A stretch of DNA of 64,000 nt from the NCBI RefSeq assembly GCF_005845215.1, contig NZ_SPHO01000009.1, positions 62,001 to 126,000 on the forward strand, written 5' to 3'. The notes under the pieces were generated by a model, which saw only the letters and a list, made by a program, of their open reading frames with translations, was not told the origin of the DNA and ran no database searches. The translations under genes and the position numbers were made by a program. Shown here piece after piece: positions 50,968 to 59,981 of this stretch; the first letter of the stretch is position 1, and each line of letters begins with the position of its first letter. Source of the stretch: Clostridium sp. 1001271st1 H5. GTDB lineage: Bacteria; Bacillota; Clostridia; Lachnospirales; Lachnospiraceae.

Positions 50968-51330
50968 ATGAATAGTCGTATACGGGAATTGAGAAAAAAA
51001 CTTGGCCTGAGCCAGAAAGAATTTGCAGAAAAAATCGGGTTGAAACAAAATGCCATAAGCTATATGGAAAAAAGCGGTTCCACTGTTACGGAGCAGAATA
51101 TTAAGACCATCTGCTCCCAATTCAGTGTCAATGAAACCTGGCTCCGCACGGGTTCCGGACCCATGTTCCTTGAAAATAAAAAAAAGTGGAAAGAGTTCCT
51201 GGATATTTTCGATGAACTCTCTCCGGCTTTGCAGGATTATCTGATTAAGGCGGCCAGGGACCTGCTGGATACCCAGTCCAAGATGGATGCCCAGTCCAAA
51301 TTACAGTCTCATAAAGACAGCAAGCAATAG
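50968..51330 (+). CDS. XRE-family helix-turn-helix regulator
   Basis: A 120-residue DNA-binding protein. The HTH_3 domain occupies residues 4-62 (RELRKKLGLSQKEFAEKIGL, then AISYMEKS). An acidic helical tail ends in a Gln/Ser/Lys-rich stretch with DTQSKMDAQSKLQS repeats. GGAGGTATTTTGA precedes the ATG. Such short regulators are common in prophage remnants and stand-alone defence or metabolic switches. Here it is next to a truncated peptidase gene, so it may have arrived with a rearrangement. Its target is unknown. Confidence 0.85.
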   Translation: MNSRIRELRKKLGLSQKEFAEKIGLKQNAISYMEKSGSTVTEQNIKTICSQFSVNETWLRTGSGPMFLENKKKWKEFLDIFDELSPALQDYLIKAARDLLDTQSKMDAQSKLQSHKDSKQ

Positions 51331-51344
51331 CATATCTGCCCATT

Positions 51345-52649
51345 CTATCCCAGGGCCCGGTCCACAATTTTCACCATGGCCGTAAAGGTGGTGTCGTTGT
51401 AATCCACGTCGAACTCGTCCCCCGGCTGGTTCAGGATTCGCTTTATGCTCAGTATGCCCAGCCCTCCGTCCCTTTTGCTGGACAGAATCCTGCTGCCGTT
51501 CTTCTTAATCTGTCCGTTGTAGGAGTTTTCCACCAGCATCATCAGGTGGTCATCCAGCCATCTGGCCTGGACCAGGATGAAGCGCTGCCCTGACAGGCGG
51601 CGGCATGCTTCCAGGGCATTTTCCAGCAGATTGCCGATGACAATGCACAGGGTCAAATCATCCACCGGCACATGGGCGGACAAATCCACCCTGGCAGTGA
51701 ACTCCACCCCATCCTGCCTTGCCCTGGCAGCATACTCCTGGAGAAGTCCGTTCACGGCCTGGTTCTGGCAGAACACCATCTCCGCCGTCATGTCCAGTTC
51801 CCGTTTCAGGTTCATCAGATAATTGGTCCGTTCTCCCCTGTCCATATTCAGAAGGGCATGGATGTGATGGCGGAAATCATGTTTGATGATGCGCACCTGT
51901 TCAATGTAATCCAGGGTCTGGTTGTAATGCTCCCTCTGCTGGCTGATAAGCTGTCTGGCAAACTGCAGCTCCTCCTCTGTCCTGCGCCTGCACATGATTT
52001 CCAGGGTGCTGCTTAAAATCAGCACATAGAGCACCAGTATCATGATGCACAGTGCCAGGTAGAACAGCACGTCCTCCAGCCCGCGCACAGCCAGGGAAAG
52101 GGATGAAAATATGGTGTTGTTTCCGATAAAAAGAATGAACAGGGAAACCGATGGGTACGTCAGCAGCAGTGAGCAGGAGCGCCTGGATAACTGGTCAAAC
52201 AGCCGGTCCACCTTATCCCTCAGCCAGAACCGTACAAACACATAAAAACCGCAGGCCCACAGCAGGGATACCGCCACACAGATTTGTCCGTATGTCAGGG
52301 AAACATGCCCCTTTAACATCCAGGCTGCAAACTCATTCAGCGATGTGGACAGGACCGCGAACAGCCATGCGGATATGTACAGGAAGCCTTTCTTAAGAAG
52401 GGTGCCCTTAAAAAAGATAAGGAGCACCAGGAAATAAAGGCAGGAAAATACGCCCCGGAACACAAAAAAGACCTGAGGGCTGATATGGAATACAGATTCC
52501 ATGGATATCATGATAACCCACAGGTAGGCGGAAATGGCTGCTATGTTCTCCCTGTAGCTGTGTTTTGGCTCCAGACACACGAAAATGGGCATCATACGCA
52601 CAGCCAGGTTAATCAGGTTCATAAAGACAGTACATGCCGCGTCGTTCAT
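51345..52649 (-). CDS. AgrC-like sensor histidine kinase (GHKL type)
   Basis: A 434-residue membrane kinase with six or seven N-terminal membrane segments (about 10-215) and a cytoplasmic kinase part. The phospho-acceptor region is VRIIKHDFRHHIHALLNMD and the ATP lid region DGGLGILSIKRILNQ. This is the AgrC/ComD type often used for peptide signals. The ATG at 52649 has GAGG five bases upstream and begins seven bases after the response-regulator stop. No peptide precursor or AgrB-like gene is visible nearby. Confidence 0.9.
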   Translation of the reverse strand: MNDAACTVFMNLINLAVRMMPIFVCLEPKHSYRENIAAISAYLWVIMISMESVFHISPQVFFVFRGVFSCLYFLVLLIFFKGTLLKKGFLYISAWLFAVLSTSLNEFAAWMLKGHVSLTYGQICVAVSLLWACGFYVFVRFWLRDKVDRLFDQLSRRSCSLLLTYPSVSLFILFIGNNTIFSSLSLAVRGLEDVLFYLALCIMILVLYVLILSSTLEIMCRRRTEEELQFARQLISQQREHYNQTLDYIEQVRIIKHDFRHHIHALLNMDRGERTNYLMNLKRELDMTAEMVFCQNQAVNGLLQEYAARARQDGVEFTARVDLSAHVPVDDLTLCIVIGNLLENALEACRRLSGQRFILVQARWLDDHLMMLVENSYNGQIKKNGSRILSSKRDGGLGILSIKRILNQPGDEFDVDYNDTTFTAMVKIVDRALG

Positions 52650-52656
52650 AGGCACC

Positions 52657-53370
52657 TCACTTCAGCCGGTAATGGTAATAGGCATTCTTGCTCTGTTTAT
52701 AAAAATTCCTGGATATGGGAATCATCTGCCCATCCCTCATGTAAAAGCAGGAATCCTCCAGCTTATCCACATAATCCAGATTCACCAGGTAGCTTTGGTG
52801 GCAGCGCAGAAACTGGGAATGGCATTCAAGAGCCTGCTGCAGCTCGGACAGCTTTTGGTTAATGGCCAGTACTTCCCCATCTGTCAGTCTCACAAAGACT
52901 CGGTGCAGACGGTTCTCAAACCAGGCCAGACGCTCCAGGGGAAGCTCTACATTCACCCGGTTGTGCACCACGGACAGGACCGCCTTTTTCACTCCCAGCC
53001 TGCGCCTCATCACCCGTTCCATGGTGGACCGGAAATTCTCTTCCTCCACCGGCTTAAGGATGAATCCTGCCGCCTCCACCCGGTATCCCTCCACTGCGGA
53101 TTCCAGGGAGGATGTAATAAACACCACCACAGGATGGCCCTGCCCGTCTTCCCCTGCCAGTGCTTCCGCCGTATCAATACCGCTCATACCGGGCATAAGC
53201 ACATCCAGAAGATACAAATCATACGCCCTTCCTGACTCCAGAAGCTCCCTTCCGGCAGCATATGTATCTATGTGAACCTCCAGGCCTTCCCTGTCAAAAA
53301 AGCGCCCGGCATATTCCGCTGCCTGAATGCGCTCCTGCTCTGTATCGTCACAGATAGCCACCTCATACAT
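52657..53370 (-). CDS. LytTR-family response regulator
   Basis: A 237-residue regulator with a receiver domain (EVAICDDTEQERIQAAEYAG, phospho-Asp in LYLLDVLMPGMSG) and a C-terminal LytTR DNA-binding domain (about 130-235, RCHQSYLVNLDYVDKLED). The start at 53370 begins exactly at the receiver. It is encoded upstream of its likely partner kinase and divergent from the sodium:solute symporter at 53566, which may be a target. Confidence 0.92.
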   Translation of the reverse strand: MYEVAICDDTEQERIQAAEYAGRFFDREGLEVHIDTYAAGRELLESGRAYDLYLLDVLMPGMSGIDTAEALAGEDGQGHPVVVFITSSLESAVEGYRVEAAGFILKPVEEENFRSTMERVMRRRLGVKKAVLSVVHNRVNVELPLERLAWFENRLHRVFVRLTDGEVLAINQKLSELQQALECHSQFLRCHQSYLVNLDYVDKLEDSCFYMRDGQMIPISRNFYKQSKNAYYHYRLK

Positions 53371-53565
53371 ACCCAGTGCCCCCTCTCCCATAAAACTGCT
53401 GCACGTCCCACAGCCTATCCTATATTTTATTGGCATTGATGCCATAAGTCAAGTTCCCCTGCAAAGTATCATATTCGGTATAATTTCTGCAGAAATGGCC
53501 CTTATTCCCCTGTTCCTGCTATGGTAAAATAATGGTAAGAAAATCATTTCAACAGGAGGGGTTTT

Positions 53566-55023
53566 ATGGGTTCAAATGTAATTGTAACAATCATTGTAAT
53601 CATCTACCTGCTTTTGATGCTGTGGATTGGCTGGTACTCATCCACTAAAATTTCCACCAACACCGACTTCATGGTGGCCGGACGCCGCCTGGGACCGCTT
53701 CTCATGGCCGGCACCCTGGCAGCCACGGAAATCGGCGGCGGCAGTTCCCTGGGCGTGGTCCAGAACGGTATGTCAGGCTTTGGACTCAGTGCGTCCTGGT
53801 ACATAACCACCATGGGCATCGCATTCATCATCCTCAGCTTTATTGCACCCAAATTCAGGGCAGCCACGGTCAAGACAGTTCCTGAATACTTCCGCAGGCG
53901 CTACGGCAAATCCTGCGGCATCATAACAGCCGTCATCATGCTCCTTCCCCTGGTGGGCCTTACTGCCGGACAGTTTATTGCATCTGCGGTCATCCTGTCC
54001 ACCATGCTGAACATTGACTACCAGGTGGCTGTCATCATCGTTGCCGTGGTGGTTACGGTTTACTCCATCATGGGCGGCCTCTGGAGTGTTACGCTGACAG
54101 ACTTTGTCCAGGTATTCCTGATTGTAATCGGCATGATTATCGCAGTTCCCTTTGCCATGAATTACGCCGGGGGCTGGGGAAATGTGGCGTCCAATATACC
54201 GGAGGGCACCTTGAGCCTGTTCCAGGGCTATGACCTGTTTGGAATCATCTCCCTTGTAATCATGTACACAGCCACCTTCTCCGTGGGACAGGAGGCAGTG
54301 TCGCGTTTCTACGCTGCCAGGGATGAAAAGGCAGCCAAGGGCGGCGCATGGCTGGCAGCCCTGGTCAATTTCATCTATGCCTTCATTCCTACCATCCTGG
54401 GCATCATCACGCTGGCCTTAATCAATATGGGCAAGTTCAGCTCCGCACAGTTTGAGTCCGTGGGCGCCCGTTACGCCCTGCCGGTTCTGGCCATCAACAC
54501 CATGCCGGCCCTTATATGCGGACTTCTGTTTGCAGGCATCATCTCAGCCACCATGTCCAGCTCTGACTCCGACCTCCTTGGCGCAGGCTCTATCTTTGCC
54601 AATGACATTTACAAGGCAGTTCTGAAGCCGGATGCATCCAGCCAGTCCGTTATGAAGGTGACCAAAATCGTTATGTGTCTGGTTGGCGTGGCCTCCATGT
54701 TTATCGCCCTCTTCAACACCCAGAGCATTGTATCCATCCTGATGTTCTGCTTCACCTTAAGGGCAGCCGGGTCCTTCTTCCCGTATGTCATGGGCCATTA
54801 CTGGAAAAAGGCGTCCACAGCAGGCACCATTGCATCCCTGATTTCCGGTACCATCGTGGTGGTATACCTGGAGCATATTTCCAAGGGGATGCTGTTCGGC
54901 ATAAAGTTCAGCCAGCCCATTATTCCGGGTCTGGTGGCTGCCTTTGTCTGCTTCATCATTTTCTCGCTGGCCATGCCGCCTAAGGAAGAAACCACGGAGC
55001 TGGTACCTGAGGAAGACGACTAG
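53566..55023 (+). CDS. Sodium:solute symporter family transporter
   Basis: A 485-residue membrane protein with about thirteen segments of the SSS (PutP/PanF/SglT) family. Characteristic stretches are GGSSLGVVQNGMSGFGLSAS, FSVGQEAVSRFYAARDEKAA and SATMSSSDSDLLGAGSIFAN. It uses the sodium gradient to import an organic solute whose identity is not clear. AGGAGGGG precedes the ATG. It is divergent from the LytTR two-component pair and followed by a strong terminator. Confidence 0.93.
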   Translation: MGSNVIVTIIVIIYLLLMLWIGWYSSTKISTNTDFMVAGRRLGPLLMAGTLAATEIGGGSSLGVVQNGMSGFGLSASWYITTMGIAFIILSFIAPKFRAATVKTVPEYFRRRYGKSCGIITAVIMLLPLVGLTAGQFIASAVILSTMLNIDYQVAVIIVAVVVTVYSIMGGLWSVTLTDFVQVFLIVIGMIIAVPFAMNYAGGWGNVASNIPEGTLSLFQGYDLFGIISLVIMYTATFSVGQEAVSRFYAARDEKAAKGGAWLAALVNFIYAFIPTILGIITLALINMGKFSSAQFESVGARYALPVLAINTMPALICGLLFAGIISATMSSSDSDLLGAGSIFANDIYKAVLKPDASSQSVMKVTKIVMCLVGVASMFIALFNTQSIVSILMFCFTLRAAGSFFPYVMGHYWKKASTAGTIASLISGTIVVVYLEHISKGMLFGIKFSQPIIPGLVAAFVCFIIFSLAMPPKEETTELVPEEDD

Positions 55024-55070
55024 AAACAGATTCACGATGTAATACAAACCAAAGGGCATATAAACCCATG

Positions 55071-55117
55071 ACAGGGACTGCTGCTTCCGGCGTATGGACG
55101 GATGCAGCAGTCCCTGT
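55071..55117 (+). terminator. Bidirectional terminator after the symporter
   Basis: A perfect 14-bp stem ACAGGGACTGCTGC/GCAGCAGTCCCTGT is followed by GTTTTATG. It lies between convergent genes ending at 55023 and 55144. Confidence 0.8.
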
Positions 55118-55143
55118 GTTTTATGATTGATTCCCATATTATA

Positions 55144-56466
55144 TTACTTCCGTTTTTTCCAATCCCGCACTACCCTGTCCGCCATTTTCCCGGCTGTATC
55201 ACGGTTCAGAGGCATAACCCGGCCGTGGTAGGGGAAATATATCAGGTTGGACCAGAGCACCTCATATCCCCCTTTATCATACTCTTCCTCTGTGGGCAGA
55301 TAGCTGCTGCATCCGTTGGTATAGCCGTTAAAAAACAGAAGCTGCTCCTCTGCCCCCTTCCGGATATCAATGGCAATCCGGCACATGACCTCATTGGGAA
55401 CGCCGCAGAGACAGCCCTGGTTGACAAAAAGGTACTGTATCTCAATGTCTGCGTACTGGCGCAGGATTCCCTTTTCATTGAGCCTCTTTACCTCCTCCAG
55501 CCACATCCCTGCGTCAATGCCCGCCTCCCGCTTTGCTTCCTCTGCAATATACGCTGCCCGTTCCATATCAGGCACATCCGCTGCAAACCGGCAAAAGGAA
55601 GAGCGGAGTTCCAGCCGTTCTAAGGGCTGCATTTCCAGTGAACCATACACAGACACCACGCTGCGGCAGATATCCTCTGCCATCTGTTTGAGGGCCTGCC
55701 GGCTCTGGGATTCATATTTCTTCCTGTATTCCTGTGAAAATCCGTTCCGGGCCATCTCGTAACAGTGAATCTCCGTGTATTCCAGGTTATCCTGATGATA
55801 TCTGGGGCGGATATCTCCGGAGGCCCCCTGCACCATCATGACACGGCAGCCGTATGTTTCCTCCAGCCGTTTCCTTGCAGCCCCAATATAATCTGCGGAA
55901 ATAAAATAATTATCCCCGGTCAGCACATTTGCATGGGCTGTCACGCGGACAAGAAGGACCTCCCGGCCCGGCCCTTCCCCTGCTGCCAGCCTCAGGATTC
56001 CCAGCCGTCCGTCCGTCTGGTCCGGCTCGTTCCTCCGGTTCACCCCAACAGTGTTCTCCCCGATTCCCCAGGCCGCCTCCATGGGCCTCATATTTCCTTC
56101 TGCCTCCCGGACAGCCTCCGCCGCTTTCTTGCATACCATTTTAAAATAATCCGGCTCCGCCGCCCCGTTAGGCGCGCTGTGGGTATGGGAAAAACACACC
56201 ATGATTTGCTCCCGTTCCGTGCGAAGCGCCTCCGCAGCCCTGTCTCTTAGAACATTGGACAGCTCCACTGTAAAGCCCAGGCTGTCAATGGTAATAAGGC
56301 CGCCCCTCACGCCGGCGTTCTCCCATATCAGGGCCTGAAGCCTCAGCGCATCCCTCACACCCTGAGACCGGTTGTCCGGACGGTAAAATCCCACCATTTC
56401 AACCGGACTGACCGGCGTTATATCCGCCTCTCCATAACCGGCCCGTATCCTGTCATAAGTCTGCAT
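55144..56466 (-). CDS. Neutral/alkaline ceramidase-like hydrolase
   Basis: A 440-residue protein related to the N-terminal domain of neutral/alkaline non-lysosomal ceramidases. It begins with AGYGEADITPVSP, and the zinc-binding region is CFSHTHSAPNGA near residue 100. A further motif, MMVQGASGDIRPRYH, is near 225. There is no signal peptide, and the usual C-terminal domain is absent, so it probably acts on another amide substrate in the cytoplasm. The start at 56466 follows AGAGGTG; the longer open frame beyond it has no ribosome site and overlaps the next gene. Confidence 0.75.
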   Translation of the reverse strand: MQTYDRIRAGYGEADITPVSPVEMVGFYRPDNRSQGVRDALRLQALIWENAGVRGGLITIDSLGFTVELSNVLRDRAAEALRTEREQIMVCFSHTHSAPNGAAEPDYFKMVCKKAAEAVREAEGNMRPMEAAWGIGENTVGVNRRNEPDQTDGRLGILRLAAGEGPGREVLLVRVTAHANVLTGDNYFISADYIGAARKRLEETYGCRVMMVQGASGDIRPRYHQDNLEYTEIHCYEMARNGFSQEYRKKYESQSRQALKQMAEDICRSVVSVYGSLEMQPLERLELRSSFCRFAADVPDMERAAYIAEEAKREAGIDAGMWLEEVKRLNEKGILRQYADIEIQYLFVNQGCLCGVPNEVMCRIAIDIRKGAEEQLLFFNGYTNGCSSYLPTEEEYDKGGYEVLWSNLIYFPYHGRVMPLNRDTAGKMADRVVRDWKKRK

Positions 56467-56638
56467 CTTAAGACACCTCTTTTCTGCTTCTGATAATTCC
56501 ATCCTATCCCAGCGGACGCAGATATGCAATCTACTGTTCTCTTCTGCATGGTTTGGTACAATGGTTTCCGCAGCTATTCCGTATCCTCCCCTGAACTGCG
56601 CAAAAACAGGGGACCGCGCAGCCGCAGTCCCCTGACCT

Positions 56639-56902
56639 TTACTTTTGATATACAATCTTGCGAATGGCATGGACGGAAAGACAATACGCATCACCCAGTT
56701 CCTCCAGGGATGCCCCGCGCCGGTAAGCATCCACGATTCCGGCGTTGCGCTCTGCCAGTTCCCTGCGGCAGCCGCTTTGCTCTCCCCACGCCTTGCGCTG
56801 GTCTTCCCTGGCCGGAATGTAAATATATCCGGCCTGTATGTATTCCTGCAGTTCCTCCACCAGATGGCGGGGCAGGACTGCTTTCGCATTAACATATTTC
56901 AT
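56639..56902 (-). CDS. CD3324-family helix-turn-helix protein
   Basis: An 87-residue protein of the CD3324 family of Clostridia (Mor-activator-like). It opens MKYVNAKAVLPRHLVEELQEYI, continues IQAGYIYIPAREDQRKAWG and ends in a helix-turn-helix (SLEELGDAYCLSVHAIRKIV). It is probably a small DNA-binding protein. GGAGTGAG precedes the ATG. The leader upstream has two interleaved inverted repeats. It lies 172 bases before the ceramidase-like gene on the same strand and may be co-transcribed with it. Confidence 0.85.
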   Translation of the reverse strand: MKYVNAKAVLPRHLVEELQEYIQAGYIYIPAREDQRKAWGEQSGCRRELAERNAGIVDAYRRGASLEELGDAYCLSVHAIRKIVYQK

Positions 56903-57236
56903 GTTGGCTCACTCCTTATACTCATCAATCCCAAGGAAGCAAAGCCAGCACTCATCTCAGCGGCCGCTATTACTCCATGCAGGCGCCGCTGAGCTTACCG
57001 GCCTTGCATGGAGCCAGACATTGTTGTTTTTCTTCTTATTCCTGCACATGTTCCTCTCCCTCCAAACCATTCATTTTCCTGTATTATACCAGAAAGCAGG
57101 CGCATTGGCCAGAACCAGCCCTCTGTTTTCCATTTTCTCATTTTCTATTTCTAAACAATCATTAAGGATTTTCCTGTACCTGCTGTAAGGAACCAACCCT
57201 ATAATAGAGAAAAAACATCCACGGAGGCATACAGCC
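56903..57236 (-). promoter_or_regulatory. Gap with promoters and an interleaved-hairpin leader
   Basis: This 334-base region has no gene. On the minus strand TATAAT lies near 57084-57090. The leader then contains four arms: TGCATGGAG (57005-57013), GCCGCTGAG (56985-56993), CTCCATGCA (56973-56981) and CTCAGCGGC (56956-56964). The first pairs with the third and the second with the fourth, each 9 bp without mismatch. The pairings are therefore either a pseudoknot or mutually exclusive. On the plus strand TATAAT near 57200 is the likely -10 of the carbonic anhydrase gene. Confidence 0.55.
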
Positions 57237-57911
57237 ATGATAGACGAAATCATACAATATAACCAGACATTCACAGCCGGGAAAGGATATCTCCCATACC
57301 AGGCGGAAAAATACCCGAAAAAGAAGCTTGCTATCCTGGCCTGCATGGATGCCAGACTCATTGAACTTCTGCCCGCTGCCCTGGGGCTGAAAAACGGGGA
57401 CGCAAAAATAATAAAAAATGCAGGCGGAATGGTACTGGACCCTTACGACTCTGCCGTCCGCAGCCTTCTCATTGCCCTGCTGGAGCTCAAGGCAGAAAAA
57501 ATCATGGTAATCGCCCATACGGACTGTGGCGTCAGGGGAATGGAAACCAGTACCATCCGTGAACACCTGATACAGAGAGGTATCAGCCGGGAGTCCATGG
57601 AAGCATTTGAGGCAGCAGGCGGTTCCCTGGAAAACTGGTTTGATGGTTTCCTGTCTCCGGAGGACTCCGTGGTACGCTCCCTGGATATTCTAAGGAATCA
57701 TCCTCTCATGCCGGCGGACGTGGAGATACGGGGCTTTGTCATGGATGTGCACACAGGAGGGCTGAAGGAGATACCGGCTCTATGGCCCCACTGTCACCGG
57801 AACACCCAGAGGGCAGTATTCCCACAGGATATCCATCACGTCATTTGTAACCGCAATGCAGCCGGAGGTTCCGCCTCCCTGGTCCCCGTGTATCTCGATG
57901 GCCCCGCCTAA
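57237..57911 (+). CDS. Beta-class carbonic anhydrase
   Basis: A 224-residue zinc enzyme that interconverts CO2 and bicarbonate. Zinc ligands and the Asp-Arg pair are in LACMDARL (Cys, Asp, Arg) and in IAHTDCGVRG (His, Cys). The family normally ends soon after DVHTGGLKEI near residue 180. Here the frame runs about 40 residues further, over the 3' end of the convergent L,D-transpeptidase gene, by 132 bases. This tail looks non-native. GGAGGCATACAGCC precedes the ATG. Confidence 0.85.
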   Translation: MIDEIIQYNQTFTAGKGYLPYQAEKYPKKKLAILACMDARLIELLPAALGLKNGDAKIIKNAGGMVLDPYDSAVRSLLIALLELKAEKIMVIAHTDCGVRGMETSTIREHLIQRGISRESMEAFEAAGGSLENWFDGFLSPEDSVVRSLDILRNHPLMPADVEIRGFVMDVHTGGLKEIPALWPHCHRNTQRAVFPQDIHHVICNRNAAGGSASLVPVYLDGPA

Positions 57912-58358
57912 AGGGGTGTTCCAGGGCGGCTGCCTGCCCGCCTTATTCGCCTCCACAATGGCATTATACTGCTCCTCATTAATCAGGCCGTCCCTGAGGC
58001 CCCGCTCTGCGTCCTCGGCATTGGGATAGGAAAGTCCCAGTGCCAGATAGCATATACTCTGGTCATTTCTCGTACACACATAGAATGAGCCGGAGGGCGT
58101 AATTTCATCCCCCTCCTGCACCTTGTCCCCTGTCTCAGACCGCCGTCCCAGCTTAACGGGCCAGGTCCCTATGGTCTGGGAATACTGTTTCAAAGTCAGT
58201 GTGTTCCCCATCTTGCTCACATAGATGTTCACCCCGTTGACAGAGGGCTGATACGCTGCCCCCGGTCCCGCTGTCTGCCCGGCCATGGCGCCCAGGGGAC
58301 AGATTGCCACCAGGGACAGTGCCAGGACTCCGGCAGCAGCACATTTTCTGAATCTCAT
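57780..58358 (-). CDS. Small secreted L,D-transpeptidase
   Basis: A 192-residue secreted enzyme with a signal peptide cut near AMAG and a YkuD catalytic domain. The His is in GGAIEIHGDQGG and the nucleophile in GGGTSGCIAVTN. It would cross-link or modify peptidoglycan stem peptides. Its 3' end overlaps the convergent carbonic anhydrase frame by 132 bases. The catalytic Cys codon lies inside the overlap, so this gene is the one whose sequence is constrained there. Confidence 0.9.
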   Translation of the reverse strand: MRFRKCAAAGVLALSLVAICPLGAMAGQTAGPGAAYQPSVNGVNIYVSKMGNTLTLKQYSQTIGTWPVKLGRRSETGDKVQEGDEITPSGSFYVCTRNDQSICYLALGLSYPNAEDAERGLRDGLINEEQYNAIVEANKAGRQPPWNTPLGGAIEIHGDQGGGTSGCIAVTNDVMDILWEYCPLGVPVTVGP

Positions 58359-58467
58359 CCTGTTCCATCTCCTTACTCTTATTTACATATTTGGTTTAGT
58401 ATACCATATAATCCCAAATTCTAAACCGATGTAATAAAATCGAAAGGAAAATATAAAGAAAATAATT

Positions 58468-58515
58468 CAGGCCCCGGACATGCATATCCCTGTCGGATAT
58501 ACATTCCGGAGCCTG
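58468..58515 (-). terminator. Terminator of the CitMHS transporter gene
   Basis: An 11-bp outer stem with one mismatch (58468-58478/58505-58515) and an inner ATATCC/GGATAT pairing lie 18 bases after the stop. On the minus strand AATTATTTTC follows. Confidence 0.6.
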
Positions 58516-58533
58516 TTTCCTGTCTGACAGTCA

Positions 58534-59874
58534 TCAGCTGACGGAAAGCACCCCTAGCAGCAGTCCCGCCACCATGCACACAAGGCTGACGCCCCATATC
58601 CAGAAGAAGGAGGTCCTGATGTGGTCCTTGATTTCCACGCCGGCCAGTCCCACACCCAGGAAGGTAGCAGGCACCACCGGGCTTATGAAGGTGGCGCAGT
58701 TGCGGCACACCACCATTGCAATGCCGATATGTACAGGGTCCACGCCGAACTTGTTCCCCACTCCAATCAGCACAGGCAGCAGCCCGTAGAAATAAGAGTC
58801 CGTACAGAACATCAGTGTAAGCGGCACGGACAGCACTCCGATGATAAGCGGCAGGAACCTGCCCATGGACTGGGGTATGAAGGACGCCAGCACATTTGCC
58901 ATATGATTCATGATTTCACTGTCCTCCAGTACGCCCAGGAACACGCCTGCCGCCAGAATGGTGGAGGCCATCATCAGGGCAGGACCTGCATGGGACTTGA
59001 TGATTTTGTTCTGCAGCCTGGCTCCGGGATAATTGACCAGGAGGGCAATCACGCATCCCAGCATAAAGGTGTAATAGGATGGCACGGGAAGCCATATAAG
59101 GCACACAATGATGAACAGGGTCAGACATACATTGAACCAGAACATTCCCGGCCTGACCAAGTCGCTGTGGTCCCCTGCCTCCTCTGCAATCCCGGAAATC
59201 CCGCAGTCATCAGCCGCCAGGCCGCTGTCAATGCCCGCGCCCCTTTTCTTCTCCACAAAACCCCAGAACACAGCAGTGAACAGCGCAATGCCGATACCTA
59301 CAATCTGCATGGGCATGAGCTTCATCCAGAGTACATTGGACTCAATCTCCAGCACAGAGGCAGTACGCATGGTAGGGCCGCCCCATGGCAGAAGGTTCAT
59401 GACGCCCATGGCGGTCACGCAAATCAGCAGCAGGGTGGTCGGGCGCATCTTCAGGCGCTTGTACACAGGCAGCATGGCCGGAATGGTAATCAGAAAGGTG
59501 GATGCCCCGCCTCCGTCCAGATGTCCAATCATGGCAATGATACAGGTCATAAGGGCTACCCCCACCACATTGTGTCCCACTCTCTTCATCAGGGCATTGA
59601 TGATGCGGTCAAACATTCCCACATCTGTCATGATTCCGAAAAACAGCACCGAGAAAATGAACAGGGCCGCCGTGGAATGCACCCCCTGTACGCCTGCCTT
59701 GATAAATCCCCCCATTTCTTTTACCGTAAATGTACCGGTCAGCACCAGAATCAGGGCTGTCACCGTGGACACGCCGATGAAAGCAATGGCCGGAACCGTA
59801 ACGTTTTTCAGCAACAAAACAATAATCATGATAATGGTCGCAAAGCCCAGCAATGCAAGCATAGTCTCACTCAT
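58534..59874 (-). CDS. CitMHS-family citrate transporter
   Basis: A 446-residue membrane protein with about twelve segments of the citrate-Mg2+:H+ symporter family. Motifs include GHLDGGGASTFLITIPAMLP and LMFCTDSYFYGLLPVLIGVG. The start at 59874 follows GGAGG. Position next to a two-component pair and citrate lyase (citF) supports citrate or a related tricarboxylate as substrate. It would supply the lyase pathway for citrate fermentation. Confidence 0.9.
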   Translation of the reverse strand: MSETMLALLGFATIIMIIVLLLKNVTVPAIAFIGVSTVTALILVLTGTFTVKEMGGFIKAGVQGVHSTAALFIFSVLFFGIMTDVGMFDRIINALMKRVGHNVVGVALMTCIIAMIGHLDGGGASTFLITIPAMLPVYKRLKMRPTTLLLICVTAMGVMNLLPWGGPTMRTASVLEIESNVLWMKLMPMQIVGIGIALFTAVFWGFVEKKRGAGIDSGLAADDCGISGIAEEAGDHSDLVRPGMFWFNVCLTLFIIVCLIWLPVPSYYTFMLGCVIALLVNYPGARLQNKIIKSHAGPALMMASTILAAGVFLGVLEDSEIMNHMANVLASFIPQSMGRFLPLIIGVLSVPLTLMFCTDSYFYGLLPVLIGVGNKFGVDPVHIGIAMVVCRNCATFISPVVPATFLGVGLAGVEIKDHIRTSFFWIWGVSLVCMVAGLLLGVLSVS

Positions 59875-59981
59875 ATCTGTTCCTCCTCTTCTCATTTATT
59901 TTATGATTCAAGTATAAACGCCCAACCTTACACCCTTACGGTCAGTCCCTTAAATCAGATTAAGAGGAACATGAATGATTG

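Noticed and set aside
55144..56895. Ceramidase-like frame read from a start near 56895
   Set aside because: The added N-terminal region overlaps the CD3324-family gene in another frame; a ribosome site and the family start lie at 56466.
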